Positions 44,385 to 57,989 of a stretch of 64,000 nucleotides of DNA are shown here, one piece after another. The notes beneath the pieces were generated by a model, which was not told where the DNA came from, searched no databases, and saw nothing but the letters and a program-made list of their open reading frames with translations. Positions within the stretch are counted from its first letter, which is position 1. Every line of letters begins with the position of its first letter. This DNA is from Trichopria drosophilae (taxonomy: Eukaryota; Arthropoda; Insecta; Hymenoptera; Diapriidae): NCBI GenBank assembly GCA_030407085.1, contig CM059584.1:6386001-6450000 (forward strand), written 5' to 3'. Position numbers and translations under genes: made by a program.

Positions 44385-47239
44385 CATGTTTTTTAATTGA
44401 GCTAACTTTGCTTTTTCATCCTGTCGATTATAGGGGGTTGATATGTAACCTACTATATTTATCTAATTTCTAGCATTACATCGGGTAGCGTATTCTCCCA
44501 ATTATAAATGGCCCTAACTCTCCATTTTTCAGTGATTGGATATCAGTACAGAGAAAAAGTCTGTCAGATGGTCATATGTATTGTTTACTTAGAACAAATA
44601 TGCTACTCTCTTAATTCGAAGTACTGAAACTCATCGTGAAACAGTAAAGATGGAGCTACTATTTTTTTATTGAAAACATACAATTATACAATTACCCGAG
44701 AGAAAATAAGTTTGAAAAAAAATTTGATCAGATTTTCATCAAAGTCGATCAGATCCTTATGTGATCTAAATGGGACCCTACTTTTGAGACATTTCGGGAC
44801 AAAAGGTAGACGAGTTTACAACCAAAAAACAATATGATATCTAATTACGGGAGATTGAAAAGTGAACAAATTTTTGTCTATAAACATAAAAAATAGTCAA
44901 CTTTTGATCAGATTTAAATACTAGTTACCGATGCGCTAACATTTAAAAGCGATCTTCTTTGGATCATTTATGGTAAAAAAAAATATCTGTTTATGCTCGC
45001 CTTAAACGACTGAGAATCAAATTTCGACTCGATGTAGATCCAAAAATGATCGTTTTGTTATCCGTTTCTGATCAAGATTTCGATTATGCTGTATTCGCAA
45101 AAGACACAAATCTAGTGGACTTCGGGTGTACAAGAAATTTTCATTATCGCTATTAAACCAAAAATGAATGATAACGATTTTCATAGCAAAAGATAAATCG
45201 AATCACTTATAAACATGAGAAGAATCAGTAAAGACTAGTTTTTTTGTGTAAAAAATGTCTTTTCTTGATTACTGTTCAATAGAATAAGATTTTTTTAAAT
45301 AACTTATTTTTTATACCTGCCATTTTCTGTTGACTCCTCATCATCAGTGGTTATACAACATGACATATCCGTGTTAAAAAAAAATAAAAAAGAAAAACAA
45401 TTGTACAGACTTGATGCCCAAATAGAGAAAAACACATCGGTATCTTCAATCTTCCAGCCATGGATGGTCTTTTAGCTTCCGGTTCACCCAAATAATCCTG
45501 AGTTGTGACAGAAATTTTAATGAAATGTATAAATGTGCAAATTGTAACTGCTACAACTAATTATGTCGATTAACCCTTTGCGCCATATAGTGTTTCAGCA
45601 TTTGTTAGAACGGTATTAGAAGGAATTTGAATTTGTCATAAGTTAAGTCAACATAAGTCGACATTCATCGGTTTTCGAAATTAGGTCCAAGTCGGAAATA
45701 TTCCTAAACATTTTTAAAAAGATTTTCGTTTACTGAATGAAACTATTTAAAAAATACACATTAAAACTTTCAAAAATACAGTTTTATTTGTCGAAACTTA
45801 ATGAGAAAGGATCAAACCAGCTTGGAATGAAACCTAAAATGTTAATTCACAAATGTTCAAAGGGCTTTCTTTGTTATTTCATCATATCGGAAATACGGAC
45901 GTAGGAGGATTCGATCTACTGTATGAAACACAATAATTTTTCAGCCATTTACATTAATTAGACCCAAACTATTTCAGTGCGTACTAAATCAATATTTTAA
46001 AAAACTACTTATAAGCTTTTGAGAAAGAAATCAGGATATTTTTTCCATTTTAAGCATTCAAAACTATCTTTGTTATTCATTGAGGGAGAGATGAAAATAG
46101 CTCAGCATACCGGTTAAAGCGTGATTAGCTTGCTGTCAGAAGTAGGCAAGACGGCCACTTGAGTTGATTTATGTAAAAATTACTCGTGGACTCGCGTGTT
46201 CATATCTTTTCAATCGCTTCTCATATATGGGTAGACTAGACATCCGTCGATCAACGCATTTCAAACATCACCATTTAAGCATGCATTTCTAGTAAGAATA
46301 ATTTACTTGTAGAGCCTATCTTCAGTCAGATTCATTACTGTACGAGCAAGTAAAATTAAAACGTATTGCAAAATGTTAATCGCCTCTAAGTCTCATTTGT
46401 TGTTATCTAGAACTGACAAGTATTTAATAAGAAAGAAAATACCTAATTCCGAAATCATTGATAAGAATATTCTTTCTTTAAGTCCATTCACTAGGCAAAC
46501 ACACATGGGTGAACAAACATAGAATTTATAGTAAATTCAAGGAGTTGCAAAGCAACCCCAATTATACTACTTAAGATTGATTTATTTTCTCGAGGAGTGG
46601 CATAATTTTAAATTTCATTTGTAAGAATTTTGGGTTCCTTCTAATGCGGAAGATGAGTGATAAATTAGCAATATACTACATAACTAATACAGTGTGAAAA
46701 ATTAATGAATTATTTAGTTAATTCAAGTTTTTTAGACATATTCTTTTTAAAGAATGCAACTTTTGTCAAAATTCATTTTTAAGATATAAATTATGGTTTA
46801 ATGAATAAATCTATGGAGTATCCTTTTTTTTCCTTGTATTACATTGGTAAATATTTATAGAACACCTTCATAAGTTTCAGTTACAGTCTACCGCGATTTA
46901 AAAAATCGCAATCTTTTAGACTTTCTTGTATAATTTTCAAGTAAAATGAATTCCACAGTACCGAAATCTTCCTCCAACTTTACCAATTGTATAGATTGCC
47001 TGTTACATGATTAATTGAAAAAGAGGGCTCACAACAACTTTAGACACACCGAGAAAAGGTCGTGTGCTTTTTATAAATTTCATGCAAACATTCTCTGAAG
47101 TTCAATTTTGGCTGCATTTTCACGTTCTCAAAATTTAAATTTGTGAATCTTTCTGGATATACAGTAGATGATTTAAAAGAAGAAAATGGGACTAACTTTA
47201 AAAAATAATAAAGACATCATTTTAAAGTCTATTACAAAC
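44385..47239. other. AT-rich DNA, no gene seen
   Basis: TTAACCCTTTGCGCC at 45570-45584 resembles a T1 left end but has no partner. GATCAGATTT is repeated near 44727 and 44898. Otherwise unassigned. Confidence 0.4.
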
Positions 47240-47392
47240 GAGTACAAGTAATTTAGATACGATAATAATTAATATTATTCAAAATAGCATTATAATTGTA
47301 TATCTCTGTATTAGTTGGGTCAGGCTGTAAAACAGTATTGTACTGTGTTTCGCCCTTTGTACAACCTTAATTTTGTGCAATAAAGAGTAAAG

Positions 47393-47426
<34 letters not shown>
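47240..47426 (+). mobile_element. 3' end of a 5'-truncated non-LTR retrotransposon with (ATT)n tail
   Basis: TTGTACAACCTTAATTTTG leads into GTGCAATAAAGAGTAAAG and then an (ATT)n run at about 47396-47426. A polyadenylation-like AATAAA followed by a simple trinucleotide tail is how several insect non-LTR elements end. The 5' boundary and clade cannot be set from this short piece. Confidence 0.45.
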
Positions 47427-47427
<1 letters not shown>

Positions 47428-49540
47428 AACTTGGTATAATCAATATAAACATCCACGTCACAAATTGGCTGAGATAACTGCGCACGTAGAAAAGTTCCGA
47501 AACGAGAAGAGTATTTTCATTATATTCTCACCAGGACGTCAACTCGTAAAACCTTTGTCACTTGATCAATTCCGCTTGACACAAATGAGACAAAAAATGT
47601 TTCAATTATGACATGCTTTCGGAAACTCCACTGAAATATATGAGCTTTTGCCGTCTACTAAATTGTTATTTTTATTGCTACTATGACTGAACATAGATGA
47701 CAATTACAAACATGCACGTATCGCCACAGTATTTTCATAGAATCGATACCTTTAGATGATTAGTAACAGATACTATCGATAAATGTTAAGATACTTATAT
47801 TGTTGAATTGATCAAGATGATGTAGAGAGATTTTGAGAATGGTTGTAACTGATAGTGATCAATTATTGAATAGGTTTGCTAGGAAATAATGAAATAAAAA
47901 TAGTTTTTTGCTTCCAGTGACGCTCTATATGGAACATAAGTTGATGTTAATAAAATAAACAATCATTTTGACAAAATTACAGAGCAAAAAAAAATAATAT
48001 AAAAATAAAGAATAGCTCTATCTTATCGCTTTCCACGGGCACCTAGCAATTCGGGCAATAAATGGCACTAAAATAGAATTTTATTATCATTGACAATTTG
48101 ATGAAGACTCATTCATGCCTTGATGATGTGGGAGCTCTTTAAACGATCATGTTTTGTTTTCCGGATGAGAATGAAAGGCCCCTATAGGTAACCCGTCCCG
48201 TATAGGCCATTTCATAACACGTGTCGCGTTCATTGTTTTATTTTATAGCCAAGAAAAGGCGTGTGTGCATTGCAAAATTCCATTATTAAAATAATCCGCG
48301 AATTAAATGAGCCATTGTTCTAACGCCTAACTCCGAAACAATTAAGATATTTAGTGTTGGCCGAATTACGACTATGTTGCACCTTTAGATGTCAAAATTT
48401 AATAAAGTATCCGTTTTTCCATTCGACGAACGAGTAACAGTAATCCAGGGTATATTTAAATATTGCGTAGTCCACGTAAATCTAAACTTTTCAACAGATT
48501 CTTATTAAATACCGTTAATTTTTGTGTTAATTTACGTACGAAGGTATTAAAATGTCGGTTTTGTCTAAAGAAGGGTTAAGAAATGTAACAGGGAGAAAAA
48601 TGTTCTGAAATATATGAAAATGAAAATGAAAATAAACCAATATTTTTAAACAAAGTAGCAGGCATTTAAATATGTAATTACTAATAGTTTACCTATTATT
48701 TTAAAAAATTATTAACATGGGCCAACGAATGCACTACATTTTTTTTAGAATTTTCCGTAAATATTTGAAATTTTGTTTAAAAATTGATATAAATAATTTT
48801 TTAGTATTTTTTTTTAAACTCAAACTAAATATTTCAAAGAAATGTTCAATGGCAACGTCACTTTGAGGTCGTTAAAGTAAATTGGGCTATAAAAGCAAAC
48901 CATTTTCTAAAAATTCAAATATTTTTTTTTCATTTTTCTTCACAGTTTGAATAAAATTCCAAATCTTTGATAGTTGGAAAAAATTAATAAAAATAAATAT
49001 TTCCTAATTTTTTCACAATCTTTTTCAGATTTAGCAAACAATACATGAGAAATAATTTCAAACGAAAAGATGTTAGAATTCTTATTCGTAGGCATGGACT
49101 TCTCTTAATGAATTTACGATCTTTGATACATTTTTAAGGCACATTTCGTGCTTTCGTATGCAAAAAGGACACATTAGTGTAATGAATGAACGTAAGGGTT
49201 TGGTTGACGACAATATACTACCTGCCACAAGCTTTCACGTTAGGTCACATAAATGAAATTTCTCGGAAATTAAGCAACATAATTACAATGACATGTCAAT
49301 TTCCCCATAAAATAAAATCGTAATATTTAAGTTTGAAAAGATATTTTATAAATTATTTACAGTTAGTAGTAAAGTTGGAATTGTATTCAGGAAACATGCA
49401 AAAAACGCTATACAATTTTTAAATCTTTTATCTGTTTGAAAATTTTATTTTAGGAAATATGCATTGAAAGTACTGAAAATGTTATATTTCATTTTATTTA
49501 TTTTCAACAAAATTATTGGGAATATTATAATGATATATAT
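47427..49540. other. AT-rich DNA, no feature seen
   Basis: No gene or repeat boundary recognised. Confidence 0.45.
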
Positions 49541-49576
49541 CTAATATATCACATATTTTCTTTGTTACAGGTGAGT
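49541..49576 (+). promoter_or_regulatory. Candidate recursive splice site (zero-length exon)
   Basis: A branchpoint-like CTAAT (49541-49545) is followed by pyrimidine-rich TTTTCTTTGTTACAG ending at 49570. The donor GTGAGTTA begins immediately at 49571. Juxtaposed 3' and 5' splice sites of this form mark ratchet points in long insect introns. A second donor, AAG|GTAAAT, lies 50 bases on at 49621, so a 50-nt exon (third frame open) is the alternative. Confidence 0.45.
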
Positions 49577-49970
49577 TAACAAAATCACTATTATTTCGCA
49601 GTATATTCAGCTTCAATAAGGTAAATTAATAATAATAATTTTACAAAATCTTTCTAAATTTTCACACAATTGAATTATTTTAGCATAAATAGTGTTTAAA
49701 ATTCTGCAAAATGAGCGATATCGTCCATTGATAAGGTAATTAAAACAAAAAATTATTATTTTTATTGCTCAAGTTGTATTACATTTACTATTCATAAAAT
49801 AAAAATTATTGATTTTTGCAGTAGAAGTAGTAAACGAGTAAATTAAAAATTGATAGGAATAATTCACGGTTGATTGAAAATACTTACGAATTCCACGAAT
49901 TTAAGACGGAAAATTTGTCTCAAATAACAATCTGGAAGTTCTGTGTAATACACTCCATGTGTAATGTCTA
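49577..49970. other. AT-rich DNA after the candidate splice site
   Basis: Apart from the alternative donor at 49621, no feature seen. Confidence 0.4.
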
Positions 49971-49978
49971 AATATGCG

Positions 49979-50172
49979 GGGTGCACCTCAAAAGTCCGAA
50001 AAATCACAAAACAGACATTCAAAAACCAGACGGTTCAAAAACACATATTTTGAAAGTCTGTTTTTTTTAAATGTCTGGTTTTAGAATGTCAGTTTTTTTA
50101 AATATCTGGTTTTTCAATGTCGAGTTTTTGAGGTGTCTCATTTGTGATTTGTCGGATTCTTGAGGTGCACCC
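49979..50172. mobile_element. Foldback MITE, family H, 194 bp
   Basis: Ends GGGTGCACCTCAAAAGTCCG and, inward from the right, GGGTGCACCTCAAGAATCCG are flanked by 8-bp repeats AATATGCG (49971-49978) and AATATGTG (50173-50180), one transition apart. Together with 6840, 31313 and 31689 it defines the family's 8-bp duplication. The interior folds on iterated CAGACATTC/GTCTG-like motifs. Confidence 0.75.
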
Positions 50173-50180
50173 AATATGTG

Positions 50181-52539
50181 TACATTCATAAATTCCTAAA
50201 TCTATCATAGTGTGAAATTTCCTTTCAGACAGTAATAAAATATTTGAATCAATATCATGAAAATATATAATTTTGAAATTGCTACACTAAAACTGTTGGA
50301 CTCAAATTTTATTCCAAAGGAATAAAAATCAAACAAATCGCAAAGTTAATTTTCATTACAAAAGAGTAAACTTGGAGTCCTTGAAAATAAATATTCTTTT
50401 CGTGTTTGTGGCGATATTAAATAGTATAAAAAAATATAAAAAATAGCCCATGGGATTTTCCTCGTGTAAATGGTGAATTTTGCAATTGCCCACTGATGCA
50501 GTTTGCTGCTGATCCAGCCTACCAGTAGCCAATTTCCGATAACAAAAGTAAACATTGCTGATTCAAAAAAAAATTAGAACAATATATACCTGATGAATAT
50601 TTAGATTTTAATAATTCTTTGATCAAGTGGCCTATTAATACTAATAAGATAGACGAAGGTAATTGTAATTGAAACATCTCAGAATGTAATTATGCTATTT
50701 TCAATAAATGCAAATAAAAAAATAGATTTAAAATTATAAAATGTCTTGTTTTAGTTCGATTTAATCATGATTGATGCAAAAACGGTACTAAGTCCACTGA
50801 TTATTTTTAACAAGTTTGAAAAACACCTTTAAGCATAAAACCATGTATGTATTATTGAAATAGCAAGAAAATTACATTTCTGTCAACAAACATTTTTATT
50901 ATTCAATTTGTGTTTAAAGTACATCATTTTTTTTAAATCTAATATTACTTTTTATTTTTTTTCAAATGGATTGATTCCAATTTTTTTTATGGATTTTTAA
51001 AGTGAGTAAGACGCACATTTATACAGCTAAATAATTTTTGGGGTGTATCTGAATGAAGGTTAAAATACCAGTAGATGAGTTGGACGGAATTCACTGTCTT
51101 AATAAAAAAATGTAGAATCTTTTGGGAATTAGCTCATTTTACTTGTTAATTCGTCGGTTGTACTCGTATCTGCAATTTTTCCTACATCGAGTTGCAATGT
51201 TCGGAATGCGTGTACTTCGAAATGTATGCGATTCTGTAGGTATGTATTGTACATCGGACTAAATGCTGAACGTTAAAAAACGTGCAAAAATATTAATAGA
51301 CGAATTTGTGTTGTTGAAACCGGAATACACTTTCATAAATACATTCGGAAGTTAAAATTAATGTAAAGTAATTTCGATACGATCTGTTGATGTTATCAAA
51401 CAAGTTTATATTGTGAACTGTTTAGAGAATTTATTATCATTTAAAAATCAAATATTTTTGGAACTGATTTATGTATATCAATTAAACTCCTATGTATACT
51501 TAAAATGAATACGGTTACTGCAACTTTATATTGTCTCATAATCCACTGAATTAAATCTATATGAATAACATTAATTATTATAAATGTAATGAACTATTGA
51601 ATCTAAAGATTTTCAATTTAAGAATAAAAGTGATATTGCTATCCATAAATAGAAGGTAACTTTGATCTACTTCTTTTTCTGTTTGGATTTTTGTGAAAAT
51701 ACCTATTGTTATTCCATTTTTTTAGAACGGTGTTTGTGTCTTGTTTTTTTATAGTTTTTTAGTAAATTATAATAAATTTTTCTGTACGTATTAATATCAT
51801 ACAAAAGATTTTTTTTAAATATATTCTTCTATGTCCGCAGTGAATAAGAGGTTACTATTCCTTTTGATGAATATTTTAGTTTTCTTTATTAATACTCTGC
51901 CATCAAGGTTAATATGCTCCTTTCGGTAATTTTTAATGATTTCGTCTGATTTTGCCGAATGTAATGGTACAACTTTTTATGATGTTATGGACGGAATTGC
52001 AGTTTAACTTACAGGGAATATTACTTAGACTGAGACCATAGGTCTGGACGAAGTATTGAATTTGGTCACTTCGATAACAAAAATTGTACTACAGTTTTTC
52101 ATCAAGTGACGATGGTTTAGACTTAAACAACTAAAAAATTCAATAAAAAAAATTTGTTTTCGAGGTTTTCTACGTACGTCCTAGTTGATTTTTGATTCTA
52201 TTTTTGTGTATTACTTTATTTGGGACGTTTTTGTCACTCAGATTAACAAGACAGTATTGCTTTTATTAAATATATGAATAATTTATCATCGTTAAGTTTG
52301 TACAACTTGTTTTAATGTCAATTTTATGGTCAAGTGTGTTTTTTAAAATTATATCATACAAGTTATCTTCAAATTTTCAAAAGACTTGGTTATTTTGTTC
52401 CGGTTGTTTTCATGAAACTTATTATCAATATATAGGTCTTCAATTTCAACATCTAGTACCTACTTTAGATAATAATTAGTATGTGCAAATTAGTTTTCTC
52501 TCAATCCTAATGTGTATATATGTAAATCTTTGGTATTAT
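50181..52539. other. AT-rich DNA, no gene seen
   Basis: The - strand frame 50346-50555 has no recognisable features; no repeat boundaries noted. Confidence 0.4.
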
Positions 52540-52543
52540 TTAA

Positions 52544-53033
52544 CCCAGTAAGTCCCAAGCGTACGAAAAATTGTCGTTGACTTTTACGTACATTTTTGTA
52601 TGAAATAGGCATTTTAAAAAATTGGCATATGATATTTCTGACATCAAATTTCTCATTCTTTCAGAATCTGCGGTCAAAATATGTTAATAATAAATATTGA
52701 AAATGTTATAAACAATTTAAAAAAAAAACTTCCTTTCAAGCCATGGCATCACATGGAATATGTAATGAAACTGCCTCAAACGCATAAAATCTCGCGTCCA
52801 TGGTTCCTCAGTAACAAGTTCATATAGCTGCTTTTTCTAACATTCAAAATGGTGGACCACAACATGGCGTCGAAGCCTCGAACAATGATCCATGATGTCA
52901 CAAGGTGCCTGAATTTTAAAAAATCACTTAAATTGTTTGAAACTTGTTACTCGGAGGTTTTTGGGGTCGCTGATTAAGAATTTGAAGTCAGTTTTCAAAA
53001 ATTCAAAATGTCGTCCATTTGGGACTTAATAGG
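52544..53033. mobile_element. TTAA-flanked MITE, family T1, 490 bp
   Basis: TTAA at 52540-52543 and 53034-53037 flank CCCAGTAAGTCCCAAGCG and, inward from the right, CCTATTAAGTCCCAAATGG. The family core is present (GGTCGCTGATTAAGAATTTG, CATTCAAAATGGTGGACCAC). Its termini differ from other T1 copies, so the TTAA-flanked group has several terminal subtypes around one core. Confidence 0.7.
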
Positions 53034-53037
53034 TTAA

Positions 53038-56000
53038 ATAAAAATACGAACATGAACAAAATGTAACCTTAAAATCGCTTAAATGATCATAATTTTTCGA
53101 ATTTAATTTATACGGGAAGATAATAAACCTAAAAACGCATTAAATTTATTAAAAAATACATAAATGTCGTTTGTCTTGAAATGAATGAAATAAGTTCTGT
53201 GAGCGTAACAAATATATTCCTTCAAGAATCACGTGCAATATCGTGGTGAGTTAAGGACTTCTTGAACTTCAAAACATTGTTCTCGACACAAATTGCGAGA
53301 AAAGAAAGGTGAATGGTCACATTTCCAACAATTCCAGCCCTAGAGTCATTCACATTTCCCCAGCTTGGTCGTTGAACGCGATGCCAGTAGAATTCCCATT
53401 TGGTTGCTAAAGGGAGTACCAGACTCCTCGTGCTATTTCCATGATGCTATGTCGATAAGGTATTCCTTATCAAACATGAATGTCCGACAAACCCTCGTAA
53501 ACATCTTTTGTTTCAGTAAATATTCCTCAGGAAATCGAATATTCTAGAAAGTAAATGTACATATTATATTCAAATATAGAAATTTCTTGTTGAACTTTGT
53601 TGGACTCCAGTTATGAATGCAAAACTTGTCGCTTTCATTCGAGATATTGGGTAAATTTTTTCCAATACTTTGAGACATCAATGTATTATTTTCGTAAATG
53701 CAGATGGAGCAATTTACCTGAAATGTCCCACGTCCAAACTTCGATATCTCGGATGGACGTAAATTTAATTTACTGTATTTAAGAATATTATGGAAAAATG
53801 AATTGGATTGTAAAACCGCCATGTAACTTGTTTATATCTATATCTTCATATAATCGAAAAAATAATAACATGACAACTTTAAATGTTTTGGACTCGCCCA
53901 GATGGAAAAGTTTTATACAAAATATATACAATTTTAATAAAGTAATAAATAAAATAAATAAATGATTCTATAAATACAGTATAGAGTTGTTACAATGCTC
54001 ACAAATAGAAAATAATATGAAATAAGGGAACTGTCAAATGAAAATGAAACAATTTTTTTTAGTATTGACCAAGAAATGAATATAAATTCCTTTGGAAACG
54101 GGAATTATTACTTATTACTAAGCTTATAAAACAAACGAATAATAAAACAAACATTGGAAAAGCTCAAAAATTGGAGAATACTTCTAAACTGCGCACATAA
54201 GTGGGTAACAATAAGATGAACAAAATTTGGAAACAATTTTTCTATATGCTATTAAAGTACAAACGACCGAGTAAAATGCATCTGCGGAAAATACCAGGAG
54301 GGAATTAAAAAAGGTTTTATTAATGGCTGTAATATTACGAATAAAAGTACACTTTTATCGACATTTTGTGTCCACCATTTTGAACTTTTACTTTTAATTT
54401 TCGCCTGTCGGATAGCAAATTCATTTTTGACACCATATGTGCGACTTTTAGAGGTATACAAATGCCATAACTCGCATTGAATATTAAAAATAAAACCAGT
54501 AAATGTCATGTTTAAAAAATAACGTGCATAACTTTTATATTTCAATATTTGAAAAATGTTGACATGCACCATTGGAAAGAGCGGATCTTGGACAATAAAA
54601 ATTCCCAGCGACAAATTTGTTTAGTGTAGTATAAATGCTAAAATATATTGTAAAACTTAATAAAAAACGTTGCACATTTTGACGTTAAAGTGTTAAAATT
54701 CTAATAATAATTGAGTATAAATATTCCTTACAACTTTTTTACTTACTTTATGTCACTCTTCATTCATTGCTTTTCTCGAATTCTAAAAAAACAAGCTATG
54801 TAAGTAATAGAACATTGATTTTGTCTTTACAATAGTAGGAATTAGTATAGAATAATATACTTTCTATTAATTCGATTTTTCTAATTAAACGTTAATTTTA
54901 AATTGTATTTTATTTAATTCTATTACAAGATGATATGAATCTGGTAACAATGAATTATCGAGCCTAATGTTAACTCTTATAATTGTATTGTATGATAAAA
55001 AATGTTCTAAGTATTACGTATTTGCGGTGATTGATTCATGAGATAGTTTATTAAGTTTAGAGTAATGAAAATCATGTAAATTCACTATCTACACGATATT
55101 TTTGTGTTCTTTAAAGATATTTTTGAGTATTTTTAACACTCCGGGTGTAGAACTTGATTTTGCGCCCTGCAATGAATACAGGCGAAATATCGAACACCGG
55201 TAACGAACAAATTTCGCACTCATTGAAGATCGGTAAGTTCGCCCTTGTTGGATAATAGTATATTATATACTATTTTAGTATATCATATAAAATATAATAT
55301 TTTACAACTGTACCCGCATAGAAATGTTTGCTCCAACAAGAAGCCGAGTTAAATTTAAAAAATGTTACAAAAATGTTAAATAGGCTTCTTACGTAAATTA
55401 AATTATGATTGTTTTTTATTTAGAATGTTCTGGACTAGTGCAGTGTGTCTTTTGAAACTATATATAAGATTCCCCACCACAAAAATAAATGAAAAGCACA
55501 TTCTCTTAAATTAATGGATTTATTTATTCGATTACATTCTACATTACACTAAACAAGCTCTAATTACTATGAATTCTACTATTGGTACAGTCAAATTTAA
55601 ATACATGATTATAAATTACTAATTAATAATCGGTCCAGCAGAAATGACATATTTAAAAAAAAATACAATTTGAATTTCTGACTCCATCGTAAAATTCAGC
55701 GCTTACTTGGCATACAAATTTTTATTTGACTGGAAATCACTTATTATATCATCATAAATAATCCCTGTAAGCATGGTCCCTTGGTATTGCTCGTTCCAAA
55801 AGTTATAGATCAAAATGTATAAGATAGCACTTTTTCTTAAATTCGTGACACATGACTGTAGACCCTTGCATATTTTATTTCGAGCTAGGCTTACCTATTT
55901 TTTAATGTTTTCTACCTTATGTAAGTTACATAATGTAACTACTAATTGACAAAACCTATAAATTTTAGATCATAAGCAACTTCATCCCATACGTTATTTG

Positions 56001-56639
56001 CTAAAAAATTAAAAACGAGGTACGCAGCAAAAACATTCTATTTTTTTCACACTTTCATGCTCAATAATTTTTTTATCGATACTTGATACCCTGTTAATAA
56101 TTTGTTATTAAAAGATGGGCCGGGCTAAGTAAATCCCAGTGTATAGAATTTTGTTTTCATCGTTCATTAACGGATAAGCTGAGAGTATTGAAAACATTAA
56201 AAGTTTTGTGGATTAGCCCATACACTTAATTATATGTTTTACGGAGAAACTTCTATGTCACCTAATTTATCTTTAATGCGGTTTGATTCTTTCAAACATT
56301 TTTTTAAGTGCCCTTTCAAGTGGTAAACGTTATTTGTCAAAACTCTTATAAGTTCACTGCATAACTAAAAGTAAATAAAATATTTCCCGAAAATGTCACG
56401 TTTTTTGAAAATAAGTAATTGTAATTGAAAGGCCAGGTTAGTTTGTATTTGTATACTAAATTTCAGAATGTGATTTTCGGTATCTTAAATAGTGAACCGA
56501 TAGAAAACGTTTCGTTCAGCTGCAGTCCTTTTATCCACATTAAAAAAGGTCATAAAGTTGTACAGCGATAAGGTTGTAATCTGCGTTGTTTTATTTATTG
56601 TAATTATTTTTCGAAATTCGAGTTCTATAATAACAATAT
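53038..56639. other. AT-rich DNA, no gene seen
   Basis: Open frames at 53544-53822 (-) and 54252-54614 (-, 120 codons) have no recognisable domain. TTTTGCGCCCTGC near 55161 recurs in related form near 42270, hinting at another small repeat. Confidence 0.4.
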
Positions 56640-56877
56640 TTTAACCATCGGACATGGCGTTTTCGAAAATATCAAAGAAATTCGACAATAATTGATTGGA
56701 AATTTTCATACAAAAACGAAATTATATATTTAAAACAATTCTCGTCAATTCTCAATAAAGTGTTTTGGTATTTTTTAGAAAATCCTTTATAGTGATTAGA
56801 CTTTGCAAAGCCCGAAACCGTTTTAGTAATTTTTAATTTATCTGCCTTATGAATTTAGACCCTCGGAGCCCCTTAAT
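56640..56877. mobile_element. Degenerate right part of a T2 element
   Basis: TCGTCAATTCTCAATAAAG, GGTATTTTTTAGAAAATCC, GCAAAGCCCGAAAC and a terminal GGAGCCCCTTAA follow the order of the T2 right arm but with many changes and small deletions. Confidence 0.5.
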
Positions 56878-56878
56878 G

Positions 56879-57058
56879 CTCTCTAAATTCACTCTTTCTT
56901 CCTGAGTTGTCAACTCCACGACTCGGAGGGAAAAGGTGAATTTCACTCTTGTTATATTGAAATTTCACTCTTAAAGAGTTGAATATTCACTCTTTCACGA
57001 GAGTTGCTCGGTTTTCATTAACCAAAGAGTGAATTCTCACTCCAAGAATTTTAGAGAG
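56879..57058. mobile_element. Small inverted-repeat element of the AGAGTGAA family
   Basis: CTCTCTAAATTC on the left pairs with GAATTTTAGAGAG on the right. Between them TTCACTCT and AGAGTGAA alternate several times (for example 56888, 56944, 56968, 57028). It abuts the TTAA end of a T2 fragment. A diverged cousin is at 8671-8835. Confidence 0.55.
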
Positions 57059-57790
57059 TACGCTTTCATTTGTAACTTTCTTTACAATATGTAAATCGTA
57101 AGAAATTAGTCCCATCTTTCAAAATTTTTTTTCAATTTAGAAAGAATGTATATTAAATACTTATATTATATTATTCTAGAAGTGTTTATGAAATAGTGAA
57201 TATTTAATTGAACGAGGTCGTAATAAATTAAATATGCACAGCTGAAAGAATGGTTGTAAGCTTTAAGTTCAAATCTATTGTACCTCACAAGTCCCTATAA
57301 AAGGTTTTTCATCCATAAATATTCGCTTCTCATATAAAAGTGCAAAGTGACTGAACTATTTTGCTTTTATGACATTTGGTAGCTATTTTTAATTTGTTTA
57401 GTGTGGTGAAATTGAAGTTGGTTCGATGTATCGAAGTCTTGTCACATTTTTTGAACAGAAGTTTAAGATCAAAAATTGATGTACAAGTTTTGTAAAAAAG
57501 GGCGATATCGCCCGTTGATATAATAAATAAAAAGTGATCAGTTTTAGTGCCTGATATACCAATATGAGCTAGGATTCGTCATATTTTTAGTAAGATATTC
57601 TTGTTTTCTTTACTGCTATCAACTGTGACATAATTTCTTGCATTAGTGAGGTTGTAAAGTGTTTGCTTTTTATTTATAATGAACTGGATAATTTTATTAC
57701 GTGATTATTCTGATACAATGAACAAAAAAGTTAATCAAGCGCAAAAAAAAAGATAACGGTGCGTAAGGATATAAATTACTGGTTTTCTTA
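57059..57790. other. AT-rich DNA, no feature seen
   Basis: No gene or repeat boundary recognised. Confidence 0.4.
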
Positions 57791-57989
57791 TAACTCGTAG
57801 GACTACAAGGAAAACTTGGTAAAAGCTTCTCATCCCCCCCGTATTCCACGTCGTTCCCTTCGAACCGGCTTCTCGGTCTTTTGAGTGCTTCTTCTTTACT
57901 TTTCCTTAGTGGCATTTTCCTTATTTCGCAAGCCCAACTCCATTGCAGGAAAAAGGTCGTTCCACCCACCGGAAGTCGCGTAACTCAAG
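57791..57989 (+). promoter_or_regulatory. Candidate housekeeping-type promoter
   Basis: A GC-richer stretch with pyrimidine tracts ends in CCGGAAGT (57969-57976), the ETS-family consensus, 14 bases before AAGATGGCGG (57987-57996), a YY1-like motif that overlaps a start codon. This pairing is common at animal housekeeping promoters. Inferred from motifs only. Confidence 0.35.

Noticed and set aside
54252..54614. 120-codon - strand open frame
   Set aside because: No domain or coding-like composition is visible, and the local AT content makes such a frame plausible by chance.
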